Of a stretch of DNA of 38,221 nucleotides, positions 22,301 to 30,191 are shown piece after piece (position 1 is the first letter of the stretch; each line of letters opens with the position of its first letter). Both the position numbers and the translations under genes were made by a program. This DNA comes from Pseudomonas nitroreducens TX1 (GTDB taxonomy: Bacteria; Pseudomonadota; Gammaproteobacteria; Pseudomonadales; Pseudomonadaceae), in assembly GCF_000313755.1 (NCBI RefSeq), contig NZ_AMZB01000059.1, positions 1 to 38,221 of the forward strand. Reading direction: 5' to 3'. Below the pieces are notes generated by a model that searched no databases, was not told the DNA's origin, and was given only the letters and a program-made list of their open reading frames with translations.

Positions 22301-22767
22301 GCAACATCCTCACCAGCGTCCGCCAGTCGCTGATCCGGCGTGTCGAGCAAATCACCGTCGAAAACGGCTACCTGACCAACATCGGCCAGGAGGTTAGGAC
22401 GGGCTGGCTGAACGAGGTACTGACCGAGAAAGGCTTGCCGCAGCAGTTCGTCCTGATCCAGAAGGCGCCGAACCGCCCGCCGGAGGGCAAGCCGGCCGCG
22501 CTGCGGATGCACGTTGGGTACTTCGTCATCGGTCTTGTTCGCACGGACGTTGCCATCTGCGAGGAAGCGCTCGAGTCCATGGAATTGGATATCAGCCAGG
22601 CCTTCGTCCCCGTAGAGGGCCTGCTTCCGAAGTGGCTTCCCAGGGGGTGCACCGGCAGCACCGTTGGCTCCTCAGACCCTTTCCCGCCAGGCAATGGCCA
22701 GCCCTACGCCGGCGTCATCGTTCCCGTCCACATCACCACCATCATCCAGGAGAAGATCCGCCGATGA
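22297..22767 (+). CDS. tail completion/terminator-like protein
   Basis: A 156-residue protein: MSNILTSVRQSLIRRVEQITVENGYLTNIGQEVRTGWLNEVLTEKG..., VIGLVRTDVAICEEALESMELDISQAFV. The short N-terminal helix followed by beta strands resembles gpU/gpZ-like tail-terminator proteins that cap the tail for head attachment. The assignment rests on position between head-tail connector and tail tube. It overlaps both neighbours by ATGA. Confidence 0.6.
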   Translation: MSNILTSVRQSLIRRVEQITVENGYLTNIGQEVRTGWLNEVLTEKGLPQQFVLIQKAPNRPPEGKPAALRMHVGYFVIGLVRTDVAICEEALESMELDISQAFVPVEGLLPKWLPRGCTGSTVGSSDPFPPGNGQPYAGVIVPVHITTIIQEKIRR

Positions 22768-22937
22768 GCGAAGAGAAAGCCGTGCAACCGGTCGAGGTCA
22801 AACTCGCCGGCGAGCACACCCACAAGGGCGTCGACTACAAGGCCGGCGACAAGATCAAGGTGACCCCGCGCCAGAAGGCTTTCCTCGAGGAAGCGAAGAA
22901 GGTCGAGTGCCCACCCACCACCGCGAAGGAGGCCTAA
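22764..22937 (+). CDS. small DUF7210-like protein
   Basis: A 57-residue protein (VKLAGEHTHKGVDYKAGDKIKVTPRQKAFLEEAKKVE) of a type often found beside phage tail-tube genes and labelled DUF7210. It is predicted to be a small SH3-like beta domain. The start overlaps the stop of the previous gene. Probably a minor structural or assembly protein. Confidence 0.6.
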   Translation: MSEEKAVQPVEVKLAGEHTHKGVDYKAGDKIKVTPRQKAFLEEAKKVECPPTTAKEA

Positions 22938-22940
22938 GCC

Positions 22941-23720
22941 ATGGCCATTGTTAAAGAGACGGTCGTGATCGGCGGCCACCTGAAAGCGCGCGAAGTTGGC
23001 TCGGGGCTTCCTTTCCAGAAAGTCGGCCTGGTCTCCACGATCCAGCACGCAACCGAAACCAACAGCCTGACACTGGCAGACACCACCACCCCGCAGGGTG
23101 GTGAGTACGACAGCCTGGACCGCGTCACCAGCGTGTCGCTCTCCATCAACTTCCGCGAGATCTTCAGTTGGGTTCTCGCTGCGCTGGTATGGGGCAACGT
23201 CACCAGCGTCGCCGCGACTACCGTAACGGGTGAAGAACACGTTGCTGATGTGGACGGCACCATTGCTCTGGCGCAGATGCCGCTCACCATCTCCAGCGTG
23301 AGCAACGAGGCTGGCACCACCGATTACGACGAGTTCGACGACTGGGTCATGACTGGCTCGGGCATCGAAGTTGTCGCCGGCGGCGCACTTGAAGCAGCGA
23401 TCAAAGCGGCCGCCCCGGGCACGCCCTTCAAGGTGAGCGTGGACTACAGCTCCGCCGCAGTCGACGTAATCGAGGCGCTGACCAACAGCGGCAAGACCTT
23501 CGAGTTCCTCTTCGAGGGCGAGAACGCCGCCGGCACTCAGAAGCGCGTCGAGGCGCGATTCTTCCAGTGCCGCCTCAATCTGGCGACCCAGATGGACTGG
23601 ATCAACACCGAAGACTTCGGCGGCTTCCAGGCCACCGCGAAGGTGCTCCGCGACTCCACTAAGGTTGGCGCCGGCACTTCGAAGTACTTCAAGATCAAGA
23701 AGGAAAAAGCTGCAGCCTGA
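22941..23720 (+). CDS. major tail tube protein
   Basis: A 259-residue beta-rich protein in the position of lambda gpV. AAGGAGG precedes the start. Segments such as VTSVSLSINFREIFSWVLAALVWG, GTPFKVSVDYSSAAVDVIEALTNSGKTFEFLFEGENAAGTQKRVEARFFQCRLN and GGFQATAKVLRDSTKVGAGTSKYFKI are typical of siphophage tail-tube subunits. It would form the hexameric rings of a long non-contractile tail; no sheath gene follows, supporting Siphovirus morphology. Confidence 0.75.
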   Translation: MAIVKETVVIGGHLKAREVGSGLPFQKVGLVSTIQHATETNSLTLADTTTPQGGEYDSLDRVTSVSLSINFREIFSWVLAALVWGNVTSVAATTVTGEEHVADVDGTIALAQMPLTISSVSNEAGTTDYDEFDDWVMTGSGIEVVAGGALEAAIKAAAPGTPFKVSVDYSSAAVDVIEALTNSGKTFEFLFEGENAAGTQKRVEARFFQCRLNLATQMDWINTEDFGGFQATAKVLRDSTKVGAGTSKYFKIKKEKAAA

Positions 23721-23763
23721 CTTCCCTGATACAGTTCCTCCGGATCAAAAGGGAGGAACTGTC

Positions 23764-24240
23764 ATGAGGATGATTTCAGGAGTAGTAGTTGCAGCCCTGG
23801 TCTTTCTGGCTACGCAGGGAGAGGCTGGCCCGGTCTACAAGTGCACGTCCCAAGAGGGAAAGCCGGTTTTCTCGGACAAGCCCTGTGCCCATGACGCAGA
23901 GGAAATTACGGTAAGGGACAACCACATCGGTGGAAACTTTTCGCCTTCCGATCAGTGGCTGGAAATGGACAGCCGTCGCCCTGGCCCAAATATTCGGGCT
24001 CAGGCGAGATCGGGCTCCAATAGCCCATGCGCGCAGTTCTCCACGACTGAGCTGAGGACATACGTTATTCGCCATCAAGTGGTCGTTGGGATGACCGCTT
24101 CAGACGCTTTGAGCGCCTGGGGGTCGCCAAATAGGATCAATGGTTCGCAGTATGCCTACCACTGGAACGGTGGAGGTTCCTCCTACTTTTACGTACAGGG
24201 CGGCTGTGTCAGCTCTGTCGACGGAGGCTATCAAGGCTGA
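23764..24240 (+). CDS. secreted DUF4124 plus SmpA-like protein, moron candidate
   Basis: A 158-residue protein with an N-terminal signal peptide (hydrophobic SGVVVAALVFLATQ, cleavage probably near GEAGP). A DUF4124 motif follows (VYKCTSQEGKPVFSDKPC). The C-terminal part (VVVGMTASDALSAWGSPNRINGSQYAYHW...) resembles the SmpA/BamE repeat (G-M-T...lG-P). It interrupts the tail-tube/chaperone pair, has a strong GGAGGA and its own terminator, and has lower G+C than its neighbours. These are marks of a moron. It probably acts in the host envelope rather than the virion. Confidence 0.7.
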   Translation: MRMISGVVVAALVFLATQGEAGPVYKCTSQEGKPVFSDKPCAHDAEEITVRDNHIGGNFSPSDQWLEMDSRRPGPNIRAQARSGSNSPCAQFSTTELRTYVIRHQVVVGMTASDALSAWGSPNRINGSQYAYHWNGGGSSYFYVQGGCVSSVDGGYQG

Positions 24241-24260
24241 TAGCCATAGATAAACACCAG

Positions 24261-24290
24261 AGCCCCGCTAATGTGCGGGGCTTCTTTTTT
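24261..24290 (+). terminator. intrinsic terminator after the moron
   Basis: AGCCCCGC-TAATGT-GCGGGGCT followed by TCTTTTTT. It isolates the moron from the downstream tail genes unless Q-modified polymerase reads through. Confidence 0.75.
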
Positions 24291-24301
24291 CTGGAGACCC
24301 T

Positions 24302-24604
24302 ATGTCTGAAGCCTCTGGCTGCCGCCCCGTTGAAATTGGCGGGCAGCATGTAATCGTCCGGGAAATGACGGTCGCCCAGGTCCGCCAGTTAATGGACACC
24401 GTCACTGCCGACACGCTCGGGGATTCTCTGCTGGGCGGGGCCCTCCGCCTTCACGATTTGGCGGCTATGTCATCCCTCACTGCTGCTCAGATCGACGAGA
24501 TGAGGCCCTCGGAGCTGGAGGAGCTGGCGAAGGTCTGTCGCGAGGCAAACCGCCATTTTTTCGAGATGCTGGAGCGACTAGGGAGAGTCCTGGTTCCGCT
24601 CTAG
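24302..24604 (+). CDS. tail assembly chaperone (gpG-like)
   Basis: A 100-residue protein immediately before the tape measure, the position of lambda gpG. It is acidic and helical in its second half (AAQIDEMRPSELEELAKVCREANRHFFEMLERLGRVLVPL). A T_TTT_TTC heptamer at 24556-24562 permits a -1 frameshift into an open frame ending at 24702, giving a gpGT-like longer form. Chaperones of this kind coat the tape measure during tail assembly. Confidence 0.75.
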   Translation: MSEASGCRPVEIGGQHVIVREMTVAQVRQLMDTVTADTLGDSLLGGALRLHDLAAMSSLTAAQIDEMRPSELEELAKVCREANRHFFEMLERLGRVLVPL

Positions 24605-24702
24605 CTCGCCTCGACGAAACCATCGCCCTGATGGTTCGCGTCGGACACCAGAACGTCCTTTCCTATCCATGGAGCCTGTTTCTCCGGGCCCTGAAGGTGT
24701 GA
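24302..24702 (+). CDS. predicted -1 frameshift product of the tail chaperone (gpGT-like)
   Basis: A composite reading: frame of the 24302 gene to the slippery T_TTT_TTC (24556-24562), then the -1 frame from 24562 to TGA 24700-24702. The extension is about 46 residues and ends LDETIALMVRVGHQNVLSYPWSLFLRALKV, a chaperone-like C-terminus with no plausible independent start. The frame is open throughout and stops just before the tape measure ATG at 24706. Phe tRNA can re-pair at both slippery codons. Analogous to lambda gpGT. Confidence 0.65.
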
Positions 24703-24705
24703 GCC

Positions 24706-27528
24706 ATGACCGATGTAGAGCTGCGGCTGACGGCCGACGACGCCGAAGCGCGCCGCGCTGTCTCCGGCTTCCGCGCTGAATACCAGAAGCTGGTCAAAGA
24801 CGTCGAGCGCCCGCTGCGTCAGGTGAATGCCTTCCGGGATCTGGAGAGCCAACTGGATAGCGGGTCGAGGACCATTCGCCGCGCGCGCGAACGGGTACGC
24901 GAGCTTGGCGACGAGATCGCTCGGACGGACGCCCCGACCAAAGCACTCCAGGCCAGTTACAAGTCGTCGGTGGCAGACCTGCAGCGCCTGGAGCGTGCAG
25001 AGGCTCAGCAGATCGTGCGGTTGTCCAGCATGCGAGCCGAGTTGCAGGCAGCGGGCGTCGACACCAAGAACTTGGCAGCCGAACAGAACCGCCTGCGCGC
25101 TGAGCTTGGCCAGCGGCAGGCGGCAGGCCGTGCAGATGCCGACCTCTCTGCCGCCAGCGGGACTCTTGGCGTTGATCGTTTGCGCACGCTGCAGGCCCAG
25201 CTGCGCACGCTGCCCGCCGACTACGAGCGGCTCAGCCGCGCTGGGTTCAAGTCGGCGGTCGAGCAATCGGCTGCTCAACTGCAGCTCCAGCGGCGCCTGG
25301 AGGAGACTCGCCGGGAAATCCAGGAACTGACCGTCGCAAGCCAGGGCGCAGGGCGCCTGCAGGGGCTCGTCAACGGTGCTGCCGGTCTGGGTATCGGGCT
25401 CGGCGTAACTGAGGCAGTTGGCGCATACATCAAGGCTGCTGACCAGGTGAAGAACCTGCAGTCTCGCCTTCGTCTGGCGACCAACGATCAGGAAGAGTTC
25501 AACACGGCGCAGCGCGAGCTTGGCCGCCTGGCGAACGAGAATCAGGCGCCGATCTCCAGCCTTTATTCGCTGTACACCCGCTTGGCGCCGAGCCTGACGG
25601 AGTTGAAGCGGGGACAGAAGGACCTCCTGGGTGTGATCGAGGCAGTGTCTGCGTCGACCCGTATCAGCGGCGCGAGCGCGGAGGAGGCGGACGCTTCCAT
25701 TATCCAGTTCGCCCAGGCGCTGGGCGCTGGCGCGCTGCGCGGTGACGAGTTCAACTCCATCGCCGAGCAGACACCGCGCCTGATGCGCGCCTTGGCCGAT
25801 GGCCTTGGCGTCGCCCGGGGTGCCCTGAAGCAAATGGCGAACGACGGTCAGCTGACCGCCAACGTCGTCATCAACGCCTTGCTGAAGCAACTGCCGCAGC
25901 TGCGCGCAGAAGCGGCAGCGCTGGAAAAAACCACCGGCGGGCAGTTCCAGGTGCTGGCGAACGAGGCCACCCAGGCTGTCGGCGCCGTGGACGAACTGAC
26001 CGGGCAGACCAAGGCCTTGGCAACGGGGCTTGGTTTCGTGAGTCGAGCCCTGAAGACTGTCAGTGATGGGTTCAAGTCGTTCAACAAAGGCGGCTTTTCG
26101 GCGCTGTTTGAATTCAACAGCCAGTCCACCCAGGACAACGCCATAGCGGAAGTGGAGAAGTCGATCGCCCGGGTCTTGGCGGCGAAGAAGGAGCTGCAGG
26201 ATAACGGAAACCTGAGCATCCTGAGTTTTCTTCGCTTCGGCACGGCAGACATGGCAGAGCTGGATCGCCAGCAGGCTGAGTACGAAAAATACCTGGACGA
26301 GCTGAAGGCTGCTCGGCAGAAGGCAGAGGACGAAGCCAAGCAGAAACGGGTAGCGAAGGCGGAGGCCGAAGAAGCCAAGGAGCGGGAGCGCAACTACCAG
26401 GAGCAGCTGCGCGCCCTTGATGGTTTCGCTGGAAGCGAGCGGGTGCTGCAGGCGGCGCGCGAAGCTGGAGAGCGTGGATTCCAGGACCGGATTGACCGCG
26501 CTCGCCAAGGCGGCCTGGCGAAGCTGAAGGGTTACCTTAACCAGCAGTATCAGGAGCTGAAGAAGGCCCAGGCCAATTACGAGCAGGTGGTCGGCGAAAC
26601 CGAGACGATCCTGAAGCCCTTCAAGGATCTCACGCAGTCGTTCAAAGATGGCACGGCTGGGCCGGCGGCGGCTGCCAGTTACGGCCAGGTACAGGACCTG
26701 AAGCTGAAGGCGCGGTCTCAGATTGACAGCGATCCGCAGAAGGCAATCGAGTACGCCAATAAAGCTCGTGAGGCGCTGGAGCAACTGCTGTCGGCGGGAA
26801 CCAATACCTACGGCCTTCAAGGTGTGGCGCAGGAGCTGGAAGATATCGCCACGGCTGCGCAAGAAGTGCGGAAGGTCCGTGCTGCGGATATTCAGACCAG
26901 CGTCCAGGACAGTATCTCGGAGCTGGTACGCCAGGCGGATGCGCTGAAAAATCTCAGCATTTCCGTCTCCTGGGACCAGGCCAATGAGGAGCAGATCAAG
27001 GCCCGTATGCTGGCACTGTCCAAGGCTATCGCCGAGCAGTTGAAGTTCCAGGTGCAGGTCACCGCTCCGGATGTCGATTCCAACGTGGCCCGCGTTACCG
27101 CCGACACTCCAGCAGCGCCGCCAGGGTTTGCAGATGGCGGCTGGACAGGACCTGGCGCCCGGCTGCAGCCAGCCGGCGTGGTGCACGCGGACGAGCACGT
27201 GCAGCCGAAGCGTGTCGTCAACGAACCGGGGGCACTCAGTTTCCTAGAGCGTGTTCGCCGCAACGGTTTCACCCGAACCATGGCGGATCTGCACGCGCGC
27301 CTTTCGGCAGGACTTCCTGGCTATGCGGATGGCGGTTTGGTCAGGGCGGTCACGGTGCCGAGCATTCCAGACTTTTCGCCCTCGGTGCAGGCCGGCGCCA
27401 GTGGCGACGGTCTCGGTACGGTTGTCCTGCACCTCGACGGGCAGGAATACCGAATGCAGGCCGGTCAAAGCCAATTCGATGCGCTGCACCGAGCGGCACT
27501 CAAGAAGGGCCGTCGCCGACCTTCGTAA
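24706..27528 (+). CDS. tail tape measure protein
   Basis: A 940-residue tail-length ruler. The N-terminal 220 residues are coiled coil (RAEYQKLVKDVERPLRQVNAFRDLESQLDSG...). The conserved tape-measure domain starts around 225 (AAGLGIGLGVTEAVGAYIKAADQVKNLQSRLRLATNDQEEF) and includes GALRGDEFNSIAEQTPRLMRALADGLGVARGALKQMANDGQLT. More coiled coil and a Gly-rich C-terminus follow, with two FADGGW / YADGGLV motifs. It is the longest gene of the window, as usual. Confidence 0.92.
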   Translation: MTDVELRLTADDAEARRAVSGFRAEYQKLVKDVERPLRQVNAFRDLESQLDSGSRTIRRARERVRELGDEIARTDAPTKALQASYKSSVADLQRLERAEAQQIVRLSSMRAELQAAGVDTKNLAAEQNRLRAELGQRQAAGRADADLSAASGTLGVDRLRTLQAQLRTLPADYERLSRAGFKSAVEQSAAQLQLQRRLEETRREIQELTVASQGAGRLQGLVNGAAGLGIGLGVTEAVGAYIKAADQVKNLQSRLRLATNDQEEFNTAQRELGRLANENQAPISSLYSLYTRLAPSLTELKRGQKDLLGVIEAVSASTRISGASAEEADASIIQFAQALGAGALRGDEFNSIAEQTPRLMRALADGLGVARGALKQMANDGQLTANVVINALLKQLPQLRAEAAALEKTTGGQFQVLANEATQAVGAVDELTGQTKALATGLGFVSRALKTVSDGFKSFNKGGFSALFEFNSQSTQDNAIAEVEKSIARVLAAKKELQDNGNLSILSFLRFGTADMAELDRQQAEYEKYLDELKAARQKAEDEAKQKRVAKAEAEEAKERERNYQEQLRALDGFAGSERVLQAAREAGERGFQDRIDRARQGGLAKLKGYLNQQYQELKKAQANYEQVVGETETILKPFKDLTQSFKDGTAGPAAAASYGQVQDLKLKARSQIDSDPQKAIEYANKAREALEQLLSAGTNTYGLQGVAQELEDIATAAQEVRKVRAADIQTSVQDSISELVRQADALKNLSISVSWDQANEEQIKARMLALSKAIAEQLKFQVQVTAPDVDSNVARVTADTPAAPPGFADGGWTGPGARLQPAGVVHADEHVQPKRVVNEPGALSFLERVRRNGFTRTMADLHARLSAGLPGYADGGLVRAVTVPSIPDFSPSVQAGASGDGLGTVVLHLDGQEYRMQAGQSQFDALHRAALKKGRRRPS

Positions 27529-27535
27529 AACAATC

Positions 27536-27563
27536 AGCCCCGCGCAGCGGGGCTTTCTTCTTT
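27536..27563 (+). terminator. intrinsic terminator after the tape measure
   Basis: AGCCCCGC-GCA-GCGGGGCT followed by TTCTTCTTT. It has the same stem as the terminators at 5157 and 24261. Confidence 0.7.
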
Positions 27564-27576
27564 CTGGAGCTGCTGA

Positions 27577-28086
27577 ATGTCTCTACCCATGGTGATGCTG
27601 GGCGGGGTGCCTATCGTTCTGCACGCTGGCGCGGTGTCGCAGTCCATCACGCCGCTCGGTGGGCCGGAGGTCGTTCGCCTGAGCGGCGGGGTGGGCGTGC
27701 CGATGACCCATTGGCAGCGCTCGGCCATTTCCCTCAGCGGCTCGGGGTACATGCCGCCAGGGCTCGACGGCATCGACTACACGCAGCCGCTTGAGCTGCG
27801 CTGCACCAAGCACCTCTCCATCGTGAGTGCGGGAAGGAATTTCGTGCTCCAGGGCACGCCTCGGCCGGACTTTCCACCTTGGGCGCTCGCGCTGGTCGGC
27901 AAGGAGTGGGTGGAGACAACGCTGGTGCTATCCGGCGCGGGCGTCGAAGTCACCGAGGTCCTGGGCGCCTCGTTCTATCAGGTCTGCTGGATGCCGGTTT
28001 TCATCGTCTCGGCCAAGCGCCCGCAGGGCGATATGGACGCCGCCGCCAACGTCGACGGCTGGCAAATCAACTGCGAGGAGCTGTAA
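27577..28086 (+). CDS. minor tail protein, distal tail-like
   Basis: A 169-residue beta-rich protein right after the tape measure (MVMLGGVPIVLHAGAVSQSITPLGGPEVVRLSGGVGVPMTHW..., SLSGSGYMPPGLDGIDYTQPLELRC). Position and size suggest a distal tail or tail-tip ring component. Proteins of this pattern occur in Pseudomonas siphophages. The exact role is inferred from order. GGAG precedes the start, and it is followed immediately by the 575-residue gene. Confidence 0.55.
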   Translation: MSLPMVMLGGVPIVLHAGAVSQSITPLGGPEVVRLSGGVGVPMTHWQRSAISLSGSGYMPPGLDGIDYTQPLELRCTKHLSIVSAGRNFVLQGTPRPDFPPWALALVGKEWVETTLVLSGAGVEVTEVLGASFYQVCWMPVFIVSAKRPQGDMDAAANVDGWQINCEEL

Positions 28087-29814
28087 ATGCTGAACGGCCT
28101 GCCACTCAACAGCGCCGCGCTGAACGCGCTCTGGCAGTCATCCGTTGCCCCGCCGGAGCCAACCTTGCCCACCGCGCTGGTCTGGGCCTGCCGCGTCCGT
28201 CTGGGCGTGGAGAATGTGAGTGCGCAGCTCACCGGCAAGGTGCGCATTGAGCGAGAAGAGGGCGCTGCCGCGATCGCCGAGCTATCACTCTACCTCCCGG
28301 GCGAAGCTATCGATGTGGTGAGCTGGACCGGAAGGCCCCTGGAAATCTACTTCCAGCACCTGGTCGCCGGCGTCTGGGTTGAGGAACTGCGCTTTTCCGG
28401 CTGGCTTGAGCAGCCGACTTTCGACCCGCGCAACCGCATCGTTTCCTGCGAGGCGACGGACCGTCTGCAGGATCTGGTGGAGGCGATGGAAATCGACAGC
28501 ATCGACCTGCTCACCGGAGGCACTTGGTCGGCGGACGTCTTCGAAGCGGTCGATGGTCGCTCGCGCTGGGATTACGCCATGGAGCGCATGGGGACGTTAC
28601 CCGCCAGCCTGGATCGGTCCGTGTCTGGACAACTGCGGGTGACGCCCTGGACCCGCACGGCCCCGGTTGCGGTTTTCGCTCCGGGATCGACCGTCGATCA
28701 GTCGCTTACTGTGGAGTTCGCCAAGCTTTCAGGCCGGGTGAATCGTGTCGCGCTGTCGATCGATTACCGATACAGCCGCCTGCGAGAGCGCAGCTACTCA
28801 TACGGGTGGCAGCATCCCGATATCGTGGGGTGGAGCGAGAGCCAAGGCTTTTGCCTTTGGCGGCACAACACCACGGAGTTGCCCACCACCGATATGGTGC
28901 GCGATGCGCTCAGCTCGGCGGGTCTGCACTCGATGATGGGTGGTTCCTTCCTGACCGTGCCGCTGTCAGGGGTCTACTGTGACCCGCCACAAGGGTGGAC
29001 GAACGTTTTCAATAACCTGCTGTTGGCGTTTAACGTGTTCGGTGGCGTGCGCTGGGTGCAGCCCATCACCGAGAAGTACGTTCTGACCGTCGAAGCGCCG
29101 GCCAGCGTTGCACAGGCCGGCGAGGTTCTGCGGCGAGATGGGACGGCAATTGAAAGCGAGTTGGATCGCGCAAAGACTTGGGAGTCCGACGAGTTCACAA
29201 ACTCGGAGCCGGATGCGCAGCCCGACGAGCTGGGAGATAAGGTCATCAACCTACGGGAGCCGGAGCGGCAGGCGCTGGCCGTCCGCTGCCAGTTGGCAAC
29301 CGCGGCCACCTCCATTCTGTCCGCACACCGATCAACTAGGGTTTCGTTTCAGGTCCCCTCTTCGAAGGCGTTGGGAATCGACACCGTCCACACCGTCCGC
29401 CTCGAGGATCGCTGCGTCGCAGAAGGGAAGGTGTGGTCGGTGATCGACGAGTTTGACCTGGACGGGCAGACGGCACTCACCACCCTGGTGTTGGCGATCA
29501 GCAACGGCGGCGGCGAGGCGTCCGACCCGCTGGAACCACCGGCCGCCCCGGCGACCAACCCAGGCGGGCTTGTGCCAGGCCCGCCGCCCATGTCAACGCA
29601 GCTGCGGGGCAGGGGCACGATGAGCTACGACGATGCGCGCGAGGGGTTTGCGGGCAACTACGACGAACTGGACATCGGCACGCCTCCGGAGCCATTCCCG
29701 CGCCGGCTGCAACTCACTGCTCCGGAGATTCCCGCCGAACACCGCGATGAGTTCACCGCGGAGCAGACAGCCACCTATCGCGTAGCGATTCCTAATGATC
29801 CCTTGGAGGTCTGA
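28087..29814 (+). CDS. tail-tip/baseplate hub-like protein
   Basis: A 575-residue protein. The N-terminal region (VRLGVENVSAQLTGKVRIEREEGAAAIAELSLYLPGEAIDVVSWTGRPLEIYFQ..., RFSGWLEQPTFDPRNRIVSCEATDRLQDLVE) resembles the domain of tail-hub proteins that describe ligand-like ring folds. The C-terminus is Pro-rich and probably extended (LEPPAAPATNPGGLVPGPPP). It likely forms part of the tail tip between tube and fibres. It overlaps the next gene by TGATG. Confidence 0.55.
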   Translation: MLNGLPLNSAALNALWQSSVAPPEPTLPTALVWACRVRLGVENVSAQLTGKVRIEREEGAAAIAELSLYLPGEAIDVVSWTGRPLEIYFQHLVAGVWVEELRFSGWLEQPTFDPRNRIVSCEATDRLQDLVEAMEIDSIDLLTGGTWSADVFEAVDGRSRWDYAMERMGTLPASLDRSVSGQLRVTPWTRTAPVAVFAPGSTVDQSLTVEFAKLSGRVNRVALSIDYRYSRLRERSYSYGWQHPDIVGWSESQGFCLWRHNTTELPTTDMVRDALSSAGLHSMMGGSFLTVPLSGVYCDPPQGWTNVFNNLLLAFNVFGGVRWVQPITEKYVLTVEAPASVAQAGEVLRRDGTAIESELDRAKTWESDEFTNSEPDAQPDELGDKVINLREPERQALAVRCQLATAATSILSAHRSTRVSFQVPSSKALGIDTVHTVRLEDRCVAEGKVWSVIDEFDLDGQTALTTLVLAISNGGGEASDPLEPPAAPATNPGGLVPGPPPMSTQLRGRGTMSYDDAREGFAGNYDELDIGTPPEPFPRRLQLTAPEIPAEHRDEFTAEQTATYRVAIPNDPLEV

Positions 29815-30191
29815 TGACTCTTGCAGAAGAACGGCAAGCGATCGCCAAAGGTATCGCCGATGCCCGTAAGCCGGAGCAACTGCTTGGCGACCTTCAATCG
29901 CTTGAGTCTCGTCGGCGAAAGACTGGAACGCTGAACGAGTTGGAGCGTCGAGGTACCCGCTCTGCCATTCCCGGACGTTCGACTTACACCGCGCCCACTT
30001 CTACCGGAGGCGGCATCGCCAGCCCCCTGGTGGAGCAGAACACGAATCTCCGAGAGTACTTCCCCGAGGAGTACCTGAAGTCTACTGATGGACTGATGTG
30101 GTCCCGCGCGCGGCCGCTGAAGAAGATCGTGATGTTGGACGCCAACGGCGATAGCGTGGTGATGGAGTTCAAGAATGGCCTTTCCGAATAG
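29814..30191 (+). CDS. hypothetical tail-region protein
   Basis: A 125-residue protein. The N-terminal half is helical and charged (LAEERQAIAKGIADARKPEQLLGDLQSLESRRRKTGTLNELERRG). The middle is Ser/Thr/Gly-rich and the C-terminus short and beta-like (LKKIVMLDANGDSVVMEFKNG). It is coupled to both neighbours, with a 17-base overlap downstream. It probably belongs to the tail tip. No family recognised. Confidence 0.5.
   Translation: MTLAEERQAIAKGIADARKPEQLLGDLQSLESRRRKTGTLNELERRGTRSAIPGRSTYTAPTSTGGGIASPLVEQNTNLREYFPEEYLKSTDGLMWSRARPLKKIVMLDANGDSVVMEFKNGLSE

Noticed and set aside
24601-27198. 865-codon open frame antisense to the tape measure gene
   Set aside because: High-G+C shadow of a long coding gene; Leu/Arg/Gln-rich composition, and the sense strand encodes clear tape-measure domains.
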